The position numbers and the translations under genes were made by a program. A stretch of DNA of 64,000 nucleotides from Lepisosteus oculatus (Eukaryota; Chordata; Actinopteri; Semionotiformes; Lepisosteidae), in NCBI RefSeq assembly GCF_040954835.1, contig NC_090711.1:5959501-6023500 (forward strand), read 5' to 3'. The first letter of the stretch is position 1. Each line of letters begins with the position of its first letter. The notes beneath the pieces were generated by a model, which had not been told where the DNA came from, did not search any database, and saw only the letters and a list, made by a program, of their open reading frames with translations. Shown one piece after another: positions 28,208-59,600 of the stretch.

Positions 28208-28275
28208 TACCAGTAGCGGACAGCGAGTATCGAACTGGTGTGAAATAATGTAATCCCTGACCTTAGCCGCTACTG
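28208..28275 (-). repeat. tRNA-like piece, probable SINE head
   Basis: On the minus strand the sequence starts CCAGTAGCGGCTAAGGTCAG, has CAGTTCGATACTCGC in the place of a B box, and ends CCGCTACTGG. The ends are perfect inverted repeats that could form an acceptor-like stem. The T arm pairs poorly, so this is not a functional tRNA gene. Similar 'GCGGCTAAGG...GGTTCGAATCC' heads are common in fish tRNA-derived SINEs. The call is tentative. Confidence 0.4.
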
Positions 28276-29777
28276 GATCTATAGCTGACACTAAAATAGC
28301 TCAAACTGTCGTTTACAAAAAAGACACGTCTTATATTCATTAAGAAGTTGCTGTATACATCAACACAATTCGAACAAGTGGCAGATAGAAAGAGACCCCC
28401 TCAGTATTGCTTGCGTGGTGCTGGTACCGTTTCGGTAAAAGGCCTCAAGGTTTCCATTGGTGTTTACACTTCCAAAAACCACTCATTATCTAGGAAAGGT
28501 TTTTTAAATTGCAATCCATTTTTCAGTGTCTCATTTACCTCAAGCGAATTTGTCTGAAGGTCATTTGAGCATTAAGGAAAAGAGCTGTACATTTTAGTAG
28601 GCTTTGTACTTTCAACTCTGACACAAATAAGTGAGTATAATAATGACAGATTACGACAGAAAAAGCAATGAAAAACAAGTGTCTCAAAATCCCTGTAATT
28701 CTGGGTCCACTATATTAAAATTCTTATATTCAGTTCTCACATCTAATTACAAGTCCCATAATCTGTAATTTTAGAATGTATTAGTAATACTCTGCTTGAA
28801 GTCTCCTTTCTTCTAAAAATAAATATTCCTACACTGTTTTTTCCTCTTACTGCTATCACTCAGAGAAAAGCTATATGAAATTACTTTGTTTTTTACTTAA
28901 ATGGACTGAGATAAATACGAGTTCTTGCTGCTACGTTAACGCAATATTTAATATAAGGCAGTCCAAATTAAATGTTTAAGACTAAGAACTTTAAATTAAA
29001 AGAAACAGGAATGGAAAGCACTGAGACTGTTTTCACCACACGTACCTTTCTATATTTATCAGGACAGAGTTTTAAAAATTAATCCTAGTGGTCTCACAGT
29101 GTTATAACATATTAGACTGAAATAATTATGTCAAAGGGTCCCATGTGCGTCAAAGGGTCTTACCATTTTTAGGATACTAATACAACACACCGAAAATTTG
29201 TTGACTGAAATAGCCGTGGTGTTACATATATGTAGTATATAATGAAATTTGTGGTGTTTTCAGGTAAAACTAAACTATGTCTTTCATTTTATTTGCTATT
29301 ATGTTGCATCTCTTGCTTATAACTCCATTAAAAAAACATATCCAAAAGCAAAAACCATGCTTATCTTAAACCAGTAATACCATGCAAACTGTAAGACTAA
29401 AGAAAAACAAACCAGGGTATACATTTGATATAAAACTATTGAACGTTAAAACCAGATTATTCTCTGTTGAATAAGAGTTGTAGCTTCTCAGTTAATGTAT
29501 TTTTGCTCTTCCTGCAAGAGCGGATGAAATGGCTTGTTTAAACAGACAAGCCGCTGCTGCCAATTACATTAAGAAAAATTTAGACTCCTTAACATTCACA
29601 TTGAGTGTGACAGCAAAGGTACTGTAGATCTCCTAAATGAAATCAGATAACATAATACAATTCTACACCATTAAGCACAGAAAGTCAAACTGAAGTGTTA
29701 AATGTTCATAAAAGAAATATTTTTTTAAAGATTTTGCAAAGACAAAATATGAGTATTGAAGTATTGGGTTGTATCAA

Positions 29778-30105
29778 TACAAGTATTCAAAATCCTCAAA
29801 TGCACTGACAAAGGCAGCCAGATAGATTGCTTTCACATGGACAGTACAACACGAACCAGAGGACTCAAGTGGAAACTACATACGAGGCCATTTCAAACCC
29901 AGAACCAGAGACACTTCTTTATCCAAAGGTTTACAGGAGAATGGAATAAGGTGACCGGAACAATAGAAGAAGAAGCCGATACCCTGATTTTGTAAATAAA
30001 ACGGAGCTCCATGAGCTCCTTGGATCATTTAACCACTAAAGCCGAACATGCTAGATAAGCTGTATGGCTTCCTCTCTCGTTTGGAGGCATTCCTATGATC
30101 ATATG
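29778..30105 (+). mobile_element. LINE (L2/CR1-type) ORF2 end and 3' tail
   Basis: Second copy of the family seen near 15.3 kb. It begins AATCCTCAAATGCACTGACA, continues ACGAACCAGAGGACTCAAG and GGCCATTTCAAACCCAGAAC, and ends with GCTAGATAAGCTGTATGGCT and CTCTCGTTTGG. A frame at 29756-29995 still shows the typical layout: FFIQRFTGEWNKVTG followed by EEADTL, as at the C-terminus of non-LTR retrotransposon polyproteins ('FFTQRVVGVWNKLP...VEADTLASFK'). It ends at a stop just past that motif, so it is a decayed fragment. Confidence 0.65.
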
Positions 30106-33100
30106 AGCCAAGTTGAACCCCAAGAAAATACAGAGCTGTTTCATCAGCTCTTTAACAAATTAATTTTGTGTTAAGCTTGTCTAACGTATCTGCTGATACA
30201 ATGACAACAGATACATGCTTCCTTTAAGCACCTGACACAGGATACAGCTCCCATTTCTCTCACTTACACAATAATGTCAGAAGAGGCCTATATATGGGCA
30301 GAGATCATGCCGCACCTGGGTGGGAGGGGGGAGCATCTAAGACTAGAGTCTTTCTAACCAGTCCTGGAATGGACTGCCCTCCTGTCAAGAGAGTCTTTCT
30401 CTTCACTGGCTTTCAGCCATTAGACCACTCTGTGCGTTATTCAAAAGAGTTAGAAGGCCTGGTAATCAAAATGGTCCATGTGTGTCATAAAACACACAAC
30501 TTCGTACACATCTTTGATGAAATAATTATCTTCTCCTGTTAATCATATCACTCAAGCTGTGGAATACAAACGTAATCACAAAGTGTTTGCATGAATGTTT
30601 AAAACCAAAACAATCTACTTTTTTCTGCACAAAATCAAGCTCCATCAGCAACTATGGCTTTTATAGATTATAATCTTATAGCATGCTTTTCTACGCTGGT
30701 TCTGAAGTATCAACACATCAACTTTGTATTCCCCATTACAATAAAAATGTATACAGTATATATTTTTTATATACTGAGTTTAAAGCTGCATTACATACTG
30801 TTAAATGCTTAATCCTTTAAAAAAAATGTCAGCTTCAATTATGTTATAATGTTTGTACCACTTCTTTTTTTTTAAATGGACACTGAAAATTAGTGTGAAT
30901 TCTTACTCAGAATTATATAAATTTAGCACACTGGCTTAAATTCAAAAGGGGAATTAAAAACATTACACAAAATAATGTTTGCCTCACTTCTACATCTCCA
31001 CTAAATTTCGCGCCATTATCTTCACAGTGGGCCTCAAATTGTATCAATGTATGATGCAAATAAACTAGTAAAAACTGGGCAAAATGTGAATAATGGTGCT
31101 GTCTGTATGAGAGAGATGTAGTAATTATTTCCATTCTGTTCTCAATCCATTTGAAAAAATGCTAACTGCACAGGAAAAAAAACAATCGCAGTAGCCATTT
31201 TTGGTATTTTTTGCTGACTAAAATATTATAATGAGGCCAAATATTAACATGTCGGACAGAAATACAGAAATGCTCTTATCAAGTACAATTGTCATTCATA
31301 TACCACATTTTACAGCAACATTGCAATGGTATATTACATTATAAAACAAACTACATTTCAGAAGTTCCAAAATTAAAAAACATAGTTATAAAAGTTTAAA
31401 AAGTCGCAAAATTATGACAGGAAACCAGTTCAGTCTATCTTAATCTAATCGCCATTAAGATATTAACTTTGATTTATATGTATTTTTTTCAGTTTAAAAT
31501 TTGCTAAGACCTGGTGGGGAAAGTCAGTCACAAGTACACTGCCATAACTGGTGTGTTGTAATCACAACGTATTTGAAGAATAATCACAAAATTAGATTAT
31601 CATTACATAAAATACAGTGTATATATAGAGAGAAATAGATTTATACTGTTTATCGGTTAGGTAGGCATTAGAGTTATCAGACAGCCATTCAATGCAGAAT
31701 GTGGATTATTTCTATTGTTTTCAGTCATTAATGCTGATCTTTTAACTTTCTTTTTCACAACTGCAATACAGCAATACATCATATCCAATGAAAACCTTGG
31801 TACTAATATACAGTAACTCTTTTTAGTTCAGTTTGGAGATCAAAGACCTCTAAGTTAGACAGTTCCAGCTTTAGAAGCTGTTGAGGCATGAACCTAAAGC
31901 ATCACACATACAGTACAGCACACACAAGATTGCATTCAGGTCTCTTCAGTTTGCCGTTGAGGCTGAGTTTGCCTTACCCATTTGAAATCTTCCTTTCTCT
32001 AAACCCGGCAGCGTTGCCAAAGGCCAAAATGTCTTTTTCCCATTGCCTGCTGCTCCAGCACTGAACCTGTGAAGCACGAGAGCAGCCTGACTAGAGACCC
32101 CTGCTTTTATCATCCTCAGTGTCCCATGCTGCTCTGCACTGGCGACTAGCGTTCTGCCACATACTACACTTGCTTCCTGTTTGTCAATTGTGATGGCTTG
32201 TGGTAAACTTTCCATTGCATCTCTGACTTGGACATCCACAAGTCTCTCCTTTTGACATCTGATTATTTTCAGTGAGAAGAAGAACGGTGCTGTACGCAAA
32301 CGGACACTTTATTCAAAAAGTGCTTAAAAAAACAGTAAACCTTGACAGACTTTCTGGTCAACGTTTACAAAAAAGGCCAAGAAAGTTTCAAAATTACCAC
32401 AGAATCAATATTCCAAAATAAAATGTTTCAGGTCTAATGTGAGCCCTTAAAAAGCTGCAGTTTACTCTAAACAGTTCACATCGCCAACAAATAATATAAA
32501 AAAGACATGAATGTTCCAGTATAAAATGTCTTATGCCTAATATGAGTTATTAAAAACTGTTTATTGTTTATTATTGGGAAGAGATAATTATAATAGCCTT
32601 TAATAATAAAGCCTAACAGGTTAGGTTACAACTGAAACACTTGCAATGGTGTGCAAATACAGAGGTATTAAAGCATGGAAAACTGCTGTAATTGCTCAGC
32701 TACATTTAACATTTTAAGCACTAAAAATATCTTTCAACATTTTGTTAATTACTGTGCCTATGAAGTTTAATCATAAACAACTAGTTAAATTTATAATGAA
32801 CTTATGCTTACTTGAGTTTTAGCTCAACCAATACACAGAACAGAGACCTGTTAAAGGTCTTGATAGCCAGCTACAGGTAAAACTTTGCTCCAAACTTCAG
32901 ACACTCACACTTAGCAATATAAAAAAGTCCAGCTTGCATTGAACAACCAGCTCAAAATTAGTTTTAATTAGACCTAGTTAACATTCACTCGCTTGGATTG
33001 CTTTTTCTCTCTGCACACTTTCTTATTGATATGAGCATTAAGAACACAGTTAACTTGTACAACCGAATTGTGTTACCTGTTTCATCCTGATTGAGCTTGA

Positions 33101-36100
33101 GAGATTCAGGATTCAGAGCTCATTCCTGGAGGTCATGGCGACAGAACGGGATGAACGTACCCATCACAGCTCACCTCATCTGTCAGTTATGAGGACTCGT
33201 AGTTAAGTGTGTTAATAATGGAAAATGATAAATGTTATCGAGGTTAGTTTCCATGTGAAGAACAGAACCACAATATCCTTCCTGTGTGCTAAAATGTGAA
33301 TGAAATTTGACATTTTTATAAATATGAGTGGTAGCATAATCAAGATCTAAGAGAGAAAGGCCACTTTATTGATCAATTTTAGTTAAACAACAAGTGCCTT
33401 TGGGAATATCTGCTGTGTTTAAAATACAGAAGAGTTCAATAGGTTTCTGACAGAGGGCATAGTACTTAGTTTTCGTGCATTGCTAGAAGTGTCTAAAATA
33501 GCTTCTTTATAGTATCATGTGTTGTATGGGTTTGAACATAAAGTACATTGCTAATTTAAACGTTTGAGGTCAGAGGCTGACCAGAGGAGCTACAAAGGTA
33601 CATGTAAAGGTAGTCTTAATATGGTCAATGCACTACAGGAAACAAAGCACAGATCTTCAAATCAACAGGCAGGCAGCCTGTGACCTATTATTTTTACAAT
33701 TCTCTTCTTCTTATTTCCAGAGCTCGATGTTGTAAAATCTCTAGCTGCTTTTTACTTACGCAAGTCCATCAAGAAGTGTGAAGTTCAGTGCTTGTACATC
33801 CAAGACTTTATTATTTGTACATTTCAATACAAACAATACAATAGTTACAATAGTTAAATTGGCGTGTGTGCATTGCTTGTCCATATAGGTAAGTGAGTTC
33901 TAAATGTTTCACTTCAATACACAGTGGATTAGAAGGAAAAGAACCTGATTTATGCTGTTATGGACGGTTTGCTTGTATGCTGTTCCCGCTGCCGAATCTG
34001 ATGTAAACAGTATTCTGTGCTTCCTCTGAACATTTTTCTACAGTGTGGGTGTGAGCATAAGGTACTGGCTGGGTGAGCTTTAAAAAGCTGTTGTAAAATA
34101 CGACTAAAATTCCAGTCAGTAACAGAAGAACCTTGTGGCAAGAAAGCAATATAAGAACAAGGCCTTTAAGCACACTTAGAAGGCCTTCTTTCAAAAGTCA
34201 TATTATCAGCTGCATTAAGTGACTATTATTAAACCCACTAAAGGGACGTAGCACATTTGAGACATTTCAGATCACAGTTCCCCAGTCTCAACTTCAGACT
34301 CCTTTTCTTATGAACTCTGAACTTCTGGAAACCTTTTCAGTAGTATATGGAGAGCAGAACCAAGAGAGAAAAAATTAACGTGCAGAATTATTCTTAATGG
34401 AGGCGTGATGTTAATTTGGCCCAAAATTCCAAAAACTCCAGTTGTTTTTACCATTGTCTTTTTTCCAGGGCATCTACAAATGCAATATTCTGTATACTTT
34501 TAAAATGGAAAAATGGAAAACGTTTAAAAAGGAAACCAGTTTCATTTTAAGGACAGTATTAAGAGCTTTCCTTCTGGATCATCATTAATGCATGCACTGG
34601 AGCTTAAATTTTGTTTCTTGTTTGTGCATTAATATTTCACAGATGAAAGAAATACCCTTGTCTCCTGCACCCCACAAAACATTCACGCTAGTGACCGTGA
34701 TGTTTTTTTTTTGGATGAGCTTGACTTAATGATTCTCAACTGTAACAGTGTCACGTCTATATCACAGGAAATACGAAGTCTGGTATTGTTCAAAATGAAA
34801 CTTGCTAGTGGAAAATATTTTTTAAAGAAATAAGAAGGATTAAAATATCACAATTCATTACAGACTATATTATCTTTATTTTGGGTTTTAGCATCTTGCA
34901 TCATTTGACACAGTACTGGGCTATGACCTACTTATGGAGCTGTTCTAAAAGTGCAATATATGTGGAAAAAGCAACAAACGATTCATTGCATGTTTCTACT
35001 GAAAAAACAATTCTGAAAAGCACTCACAGCTATTAATATAGACATTATAACAAATAAAACTTATTTACCTGACTTACAGTATGCTCATTCAATAGAGGTG
35101 AGTTTAAGCCCAGCACTATGGTATTGTCACTGAAATGTAGCCATGATGGTCTTAACTTCATCCAAACAATACGAAAACATTTCAGTGATGATAATCACAG
35201 TTCCGATAAAAAATACAACAGAAATTTTAAAGAAAAAACAGTTCAGGTGACACAAAAAAGCCAGTTCAAAGCCATATCATATTTCCTTGAAAAAAAAAAC
35301 GTTTTTAAATGTATTTTACTTTTCCCTTGTGCATTAAGAAACTTTAAACCTCTGCATGGGGAAAATCGTTATTGGGCCATGTGATAAGTTTTATTAAAAT
35401 AAAAAAAAAACATTTGTAAATATATTTTTAAATAATCCAAAATGTAGCAAATTAGCTTATGTAGTATTATTTCACTTCAATTTAAAATTTCATGCAAAAT
35501 GTAGCTCAAAAACAAACAGCTAAATTATAATTGAAGTTCTACATAGATGACGTATTTATATGTTCAAAACAACATTTTTTTAAAAACTTGCTGGCAACTA
35601 AAAAAAACTGTGCTTCTGTACTTTTTCTGCAATGATAAATAAAAGAGCAGCATTTAGAATTGTTTTGAAGAAAACAATAAAACTCCACACTCAGTGCACA
35701 CTAAGACTAACCTGAAAGTTATAGCAATTCCAATGAAAAAAAAATAGTGCTTTTAGGTCCTTCTACTGTATCTGGTGGGTTTATCAGATTTAGGTTTTAT
35801 AGCATTTCAGACTAAAGTTTTAAATATATTTTAAAAAATCAAACCTATGAGAAAACAGGAGAAAAGCCTTAGACATATCAAATTAGGGCAAATAAATTCA
35901 ATACTTGACTCACAGAACTTCACAACAGATATCACCAAACACTTGTATAAATATAATTTACTACTACTAAGTACATAAATAGGAGTTGTTCAATACATTT
36001 TGAGTTAGAGTTAATCCCATTTTATATTGCTTGTTACACTTTTTTCATTCAACCATAAAGATTTGTGATCTAAATTAAATTCAGATTTATACATTCTGCC

Positions 36101-37990
36101 TGCCACATCATTAAATGAATAATGAATGTATTCAATGATTCTGGCTATGCCTGGAGTTTTTATCAAATTCAACCCATCAAACTAGCTGAAAACCGAATAT
36201 CAGTAAACTTATAAAACAACAATGAAAATATCTCATCATGCAATATGTTTCAAAAGAACTCCTCTACATCTTTAAGTGTTGAAAAAAAATCCTACACTTT
36301 GTTCAATGTATATTTGTAAATTAGCACACAACAGTGAGTTGCACATAACTTTGCAAACTGTTCTAAAACACAGCATATACTGTGTGAAGTACAAATCTCA
36401 CACACATTTACTGTACGATCAAGGTAAGCAATGTTGTTCAAACTGAATCGCCAGCGTAGGCCACAGTTATCACATGTACTAAGTGTATGCTAAAGATTTC
36501 AAATATATTTCTCTCATTTAAAAGTTACAATGCCCAGCAATGAATACCTAACTTTAAACAGTTCTTCCAGTATGCTGAAATGGAACACAGCAAAAAGGAC
36601 CATTAAAAAAAGAAATACAGATTCATTAATACAGTCCTCTCAAACATTTATGATTCTCCATAAAAACCTTTGTTCTACTAATAATATAATCACTGCACTG
36701 CTTCATAATCTGTACAGTTTTAAAAATGCTAAGCCGGTTTGTACAGCTCATTTGAACAAATTATTGTATTTAAAACACTTTGTATTTGTAGTAATACAAC
36801 GTATACAATGAACAAGGAGTGCTGAACATATCGAGGTAGAAAACATCAGTCCCTACGGTGTCAAGTTGAAACAAAACAAATAAAAGTGTAAACACTATTG
36901 TGGTAATTAAAATGAGAAAATCGGATACAAGTCATTTACCCTGAAGAGTGCAGATGTTGTAAAACTATTCCATAAACAGTGCTTTCAGTACGGAGCTTCT
37001 CACTTCGCTTGTTCATTTGATTGCCAATTTATATTCAGGTGTTTATTGTGCACGGCTATGGTAACACATATAGTCAGGCAGGCTTCACCTTCATTGACAT
37101 ACATTACCTTAATCTGATGTTCTCTAGTTCTATTTATGCCACAAAGAGAAAGGAAAAACAAGGGGATATAAATATATATACTGTATATCGACTTGACTGC
37201 CACTGTGTATTTAAGGCTTTCTGCAAAACTATGTCCTGCAAATGATTCTCTCTGCAGCTTCTGCAAGATAGTGGTTTGGTCACTATTGTTTTAGCCAAGG
37301 AGGGGAAAAAAATGGTTAAAAACTGTGCCGCCCACACAGTTTTCCGATGCAGTGGTCCTGGCAACACTTTGTGTTCAATGCGAAAAGAAACGTACACCTT
37401 AAGGTAGCATTTAAGAAATATTCTTGAGGGTGAAGAAAATTTCTTCACCCTCATTCATATAAATAAAATAATTTGTGTTGTTGAATACAACTCAAAATAT
37501 CTTTTACGTCCTGTTTATCATCATAAAGGTACTGTATGTAGGGGAAGGTTCTGAGCAACCTTTTACTTCTTCTGCAGGTAACATTCCATTTCTATATCTT
37601 GTTACGCACTAGGTTTGAACTTTAAACAGCTATACAAAGGGCGATATTGTTCTTAAAAATAAAAAAAAATTACGTATCCAGCCAGTGATGTTTTTTCAAT
37701 AAAAATATACTCATATATAATAATTCTTCATATTTATGAAGAGTTATAACATTATTTTCTAAATCCAAAATAAAATATAAAAATCTGTTAAATATACATA
37801 TTTATAGTCTTTACTCTGTCATTTTATAGCTTTTCAAAGCGTTGCATGGATCATTAAAAACACCCATGAGCCTCTTAATTTCAAAGGAGAGCTCTGGTCC
37901 CACACCTTGCTATAAGCGTCAGAGCAAGTTGACTGCATGAAGCTGCCTCAATCTGCAAACAGTTGAATTTTGGAGCTGGAAAGCCTGCTG
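30106..37990. other. Gap without recognised gene, including the UCKL1 3' flank
   Basis: AT-rich. The part next to 37990 must hold the UCKL1 3' UTR on the minus strand. The nearest strong minus-strand AATAAA I noted is at 37040-37045, and others lie further down, so the UTR length is unknown. Two minus-strand frames (31946-32299, 117 codons; 33958-34194, 78 codons with a hydrophobic first half) match nothing known to me. No RNA gene was seen. Confidence 0.5.
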
Positions 37991-56376
<18,386 letters not shown>

Positions 56377-56460
56377 ATCTGAGACCCCTGCCTTTCTGTA
56401 CGCGGTAGACATTGTTATTCTTCTTTTGACAATCAGCTGTAGTGGGAAGCTGCTCAGTTT

Positions 56461-56479
56461 GCACGCTGGAAAATGTAGT
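56461..56479 (-). promoter_or_regulatory. ZNF143/THAP11-type promoter motif
   Basis: On the minus strand: ACTACATTTTCCAGCGTGC. The consensus is about ACTACAATTCCCAGAATGC, so 15 of 19 positions agree. The motif is typical of CpG-island promoters near the start site. It lies 85 nt upstream of the UCKL1 ATG. Confidence 0.55.
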
Positions 56480-56529
56480 TCGGCTAACTAGTTGCACCAT
56501 ATCGTATGTGTTGCCAACAGCAGGAATGG

Positions 56530-56548
56530 TCTACAAGTCCCACAATTC
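56530..56548 (+). promoter_or_regulatory. Second ZNF143/THAP11-type promoter motif
   Basis: On the plus strand: TCTACAAGTCCCACAATTC, also about 15 of 19 matches to the consensus, and with an intact TCCCA core. It faces the first motif from the other strand, 51 nt away. Confidence 0.5.
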
Positions 56549-56638
56549 ACATGGGCCTATTATTCCGGTCTATTTTTTTTTTTTGGTTTGGTGAAGATAA
56601 GTTCATATAAGGGTAGGTTTTTAAAACTAGAAACTACC

Positions 56639-56645
56639 CTTCCGG
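56639..56645 (-). promoter_or_regulatory. ETS/GABP-type site upstream of UCKL1
   Basis: CTTCCGG on the + strand (CCGGAAG on the minus strand) is a core ETS/GABP motif. A further ATTCCGGT is at 56562-56569 and a CRE-like TACGTCA at 56701-56707. Together they support a housekeeping-type promoter, though short motifs can occur by chance. Confidence 0.35.
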
Positions 56646-59600
56646 TTTTTTTTTCATCGTGCCAACTAAAGAAATAGAACTATGAAGTTGGAGGCACCAT
56701 TACGTCAGCCGTTAGTTGCATACCGCTTGTAAACCTTGGATTGCCGAGTACTTAAACATTAAGAACGTAACTTAGTTTATCAGTGCATGCGAATTATTAT
56801 AAATACATTCAGAATTTCACACAGCGAATGCTATGATAAATTTGTTTTGTGTTTGCTTCACATGTGCTACAGTATATAGGTAAAATGCAAAGATATAGAT
56901 AATAATCAAAGATTTATTCAACAACAGTTTTATTAATTAGATGAAGAGTAATGCACAATTAATACAACAATTTGTAAAATTTAACAGTTCTGATTAAGCA
57001 ATAGTGCAGTACACCCCTTTTAATAGGCTTCAGATAAGAATAACTGCAACAGAGAAACAAAATAAGCTTTAACAATTCCTTAGTTTATTACTGTAAACTT
57101 GCTACTCTCTGGATAGATAAAAGGAAAATAGTTCCTTCACAGTTTCTAAAAAAGATATACTGGAGATGTTTTGCTTTCCTCTTCTCTAACTTCTCAGTCC
57201 CAGATGCTCTACAGATCTGCTTGGAAAAAACCGCCTACCAGAATTCCGAGTTGCACTTCGTGAGAATTTCAACTCTTCAGGTAAAACTAAAGTGAATAAA
57301 CTGTAAATGTAGCAATGAGAGCACGCCATAGTTCCCCACTGACCCTAAAATCTAGTCACAATGTCGTGGTCAATGGGGATTTGAATATCTCTGTAAAAAA
57401 TATCTAACGGGGATAGTGCACTTTTGAGATACAATGAAAGGACAAAACCAGAATATCCTTTCCTACGAAAGTTTAAGTCTTCTAAAAAGAAGTGTACATT
57501 TAAGTTGTAGAAAAACGTTACAACACAAAAACAAATGAAGTCAAGGAGTAATAAAACCAGCATCATTATATGTGTAATGCTAGTTATTAAAATGAATTAA
57601 GCCAGAACATTCTTGAAAGCTGATTTTAATGTTTATTACTCTAGTTGCAAACTCTTTTAATGCATCTTGAGGTCTAATTGTACGTTCTGTACTGCATTCA
57701 AAGATGGTGCATATGTGTGTCAGGTAGTCTAGGAAGACAGGTCACAGATGCTAAGATTAAATATTTTGTTAGCACAGTGATAATGATCACATTGAAATAT
57801 TTAAGACCATAAGCAAAATCCTAGAAAAGGGGAAAACATTTCTAGATACCCATATACAGTTGTATTACATTGATTTTAACTGGCTATAAAAAGTACTTTT
57901 AAGCCACGTGCACACACTTTATAAGTGGAGCTTAAATGCCTATCTTGTAACAAATGCTACAAGTATGTTACTGTATGTATAGGACTTTTAAAGTCGCAGA
58001 AAAGGATGCATTTCAACAGAAAGTAAAAACAGGGAACATTTTTAAAAATCCCGAAAATTGCACAAGTGAAGATACCCCCCTGAGCCATTGGAAATCAAGT
58101 CTATACAATGCATCACTAAGCACGCTGTAAACAGTATCTCACAGTTCCTGATAGCCTGATTTCAGCACTGGGCCCCACTTAACAAACCAGAGCAAATGGA
58201 ATAACTAAAACACATACAGTACAGGTAAGTACAGAATGTTGAGAGATTATAGTAGAAATTGAAATACCTCTGAAGCCCAATGTGTTATCATGGATGAAAT
58301 CAGTAACAGGATTTTAATCTAGGATAATAAAGCATGACAGTACGGTATTAGGTAGCATCTGCCTGGTTTACAAGTGGATAAGGTATTTCATACCCTTCTC
58401 CAAAAAATTGCATTTAATGCTTCGGTGTCCAAGGCTGAATTGCTGGCCAAATGAGTAAATGTTTTCAATTTATGATGAACCATTCCTTATACTTTTTTTC
58501 CATCCTGTTGAAAACCTCCCACAGTGAAAAGGTGGTCTTCATACCACTGTGTTTAGATCAGGTATTATATGCAATAGACTTCAGTAATTAAACACATTCA
58601 TTTTACAATTAGAAATGATCATGGATGGCCTGCTCATTCATACTTCTCCATTTCACTGAGCAGGAGACACTGAAGCTGTCTATCAAATAAAGCCATGCTG
58701 AGTCTAAGGAAGCACATATCTGTGATGATATGCGTCTGGCTATTTGATAATTATGAGCCATTTAATTAATTACTGCATACAGCATGCCTGTAATTTAAAA
58801 AATGACAATAGTGACTGATTTTGATTGATTGATTCTGGCCCTATCAAAGTGCTATACAACTATTAAGGTTTAAACTAGGTAGAAAAGTTGTGAGGACACC
58901 TATAATAATCAATTTGAGGTCCTTATAAGTAGACCTTGTTCAGTAACATCTTAAATACTTAAAATGCTAAATATGTGATATTTCTAAATGAGAATGTAAA
59001 ACAACTTGAGACCATGATTCTGGAATGTGATCGGGAAGGAAATTAATGTAACACATGGTATCTTCATTATTTTGGTTTTATTCCTATTTTAAAATCAAAT
59101 AGATGGACAAGTGATCATTTTAAAAACACAGAAGGATGATATGTGTCATAGCAATGGATTTTTTAAAAACTTATTTCATTTTTTAACTTCAAGTTTTTTT
59201 TTCCCTAAAAATATACAAGGTACAAGTTTCATTATATTAGAAACTGTTTTTTTCAGGATTTTGTCTTATACTATGGTAGTTTCAAATCTGTTATAACATA
59301 ACTCTTATAAGTTATAAACTGGGAACTTATGGGCTAAAATATCTGAGCTAGACATCTTAGTCCTATAATATTCTATAAACCAGGTGTACTGTATACAGGT
59401 GTATACACCCACTTCTGAGATTCTGGATAACAATTTACCATTGAAGTGCAAGATAAAAAGGATATTTAAAGTGCAAGGCAACAAAGTTGTATAACCAGCA
59501 GTAAACTGTATCCTTCATCACAGGACAGGACATTTATTTCAGAGTGAAATTTTAGAAAGTCTTTCTCATTAGTAGTTAAAGGGGTATTCCTTTGTTTTTA

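Noticed and set aside
28208-28275. Functional tRNA gene
   Set aside because: The ends pair, but the T and D arms do not fold properly and no clear anticodon loop is seen.
37000-37454. Overlapping minus frames of 88 and 106 codons past the UCKL1 stop
   Set aside because: Low-complexity, lysine- and phenylalanine-rich translations of AT-rich UTR-like sequence with no domain.
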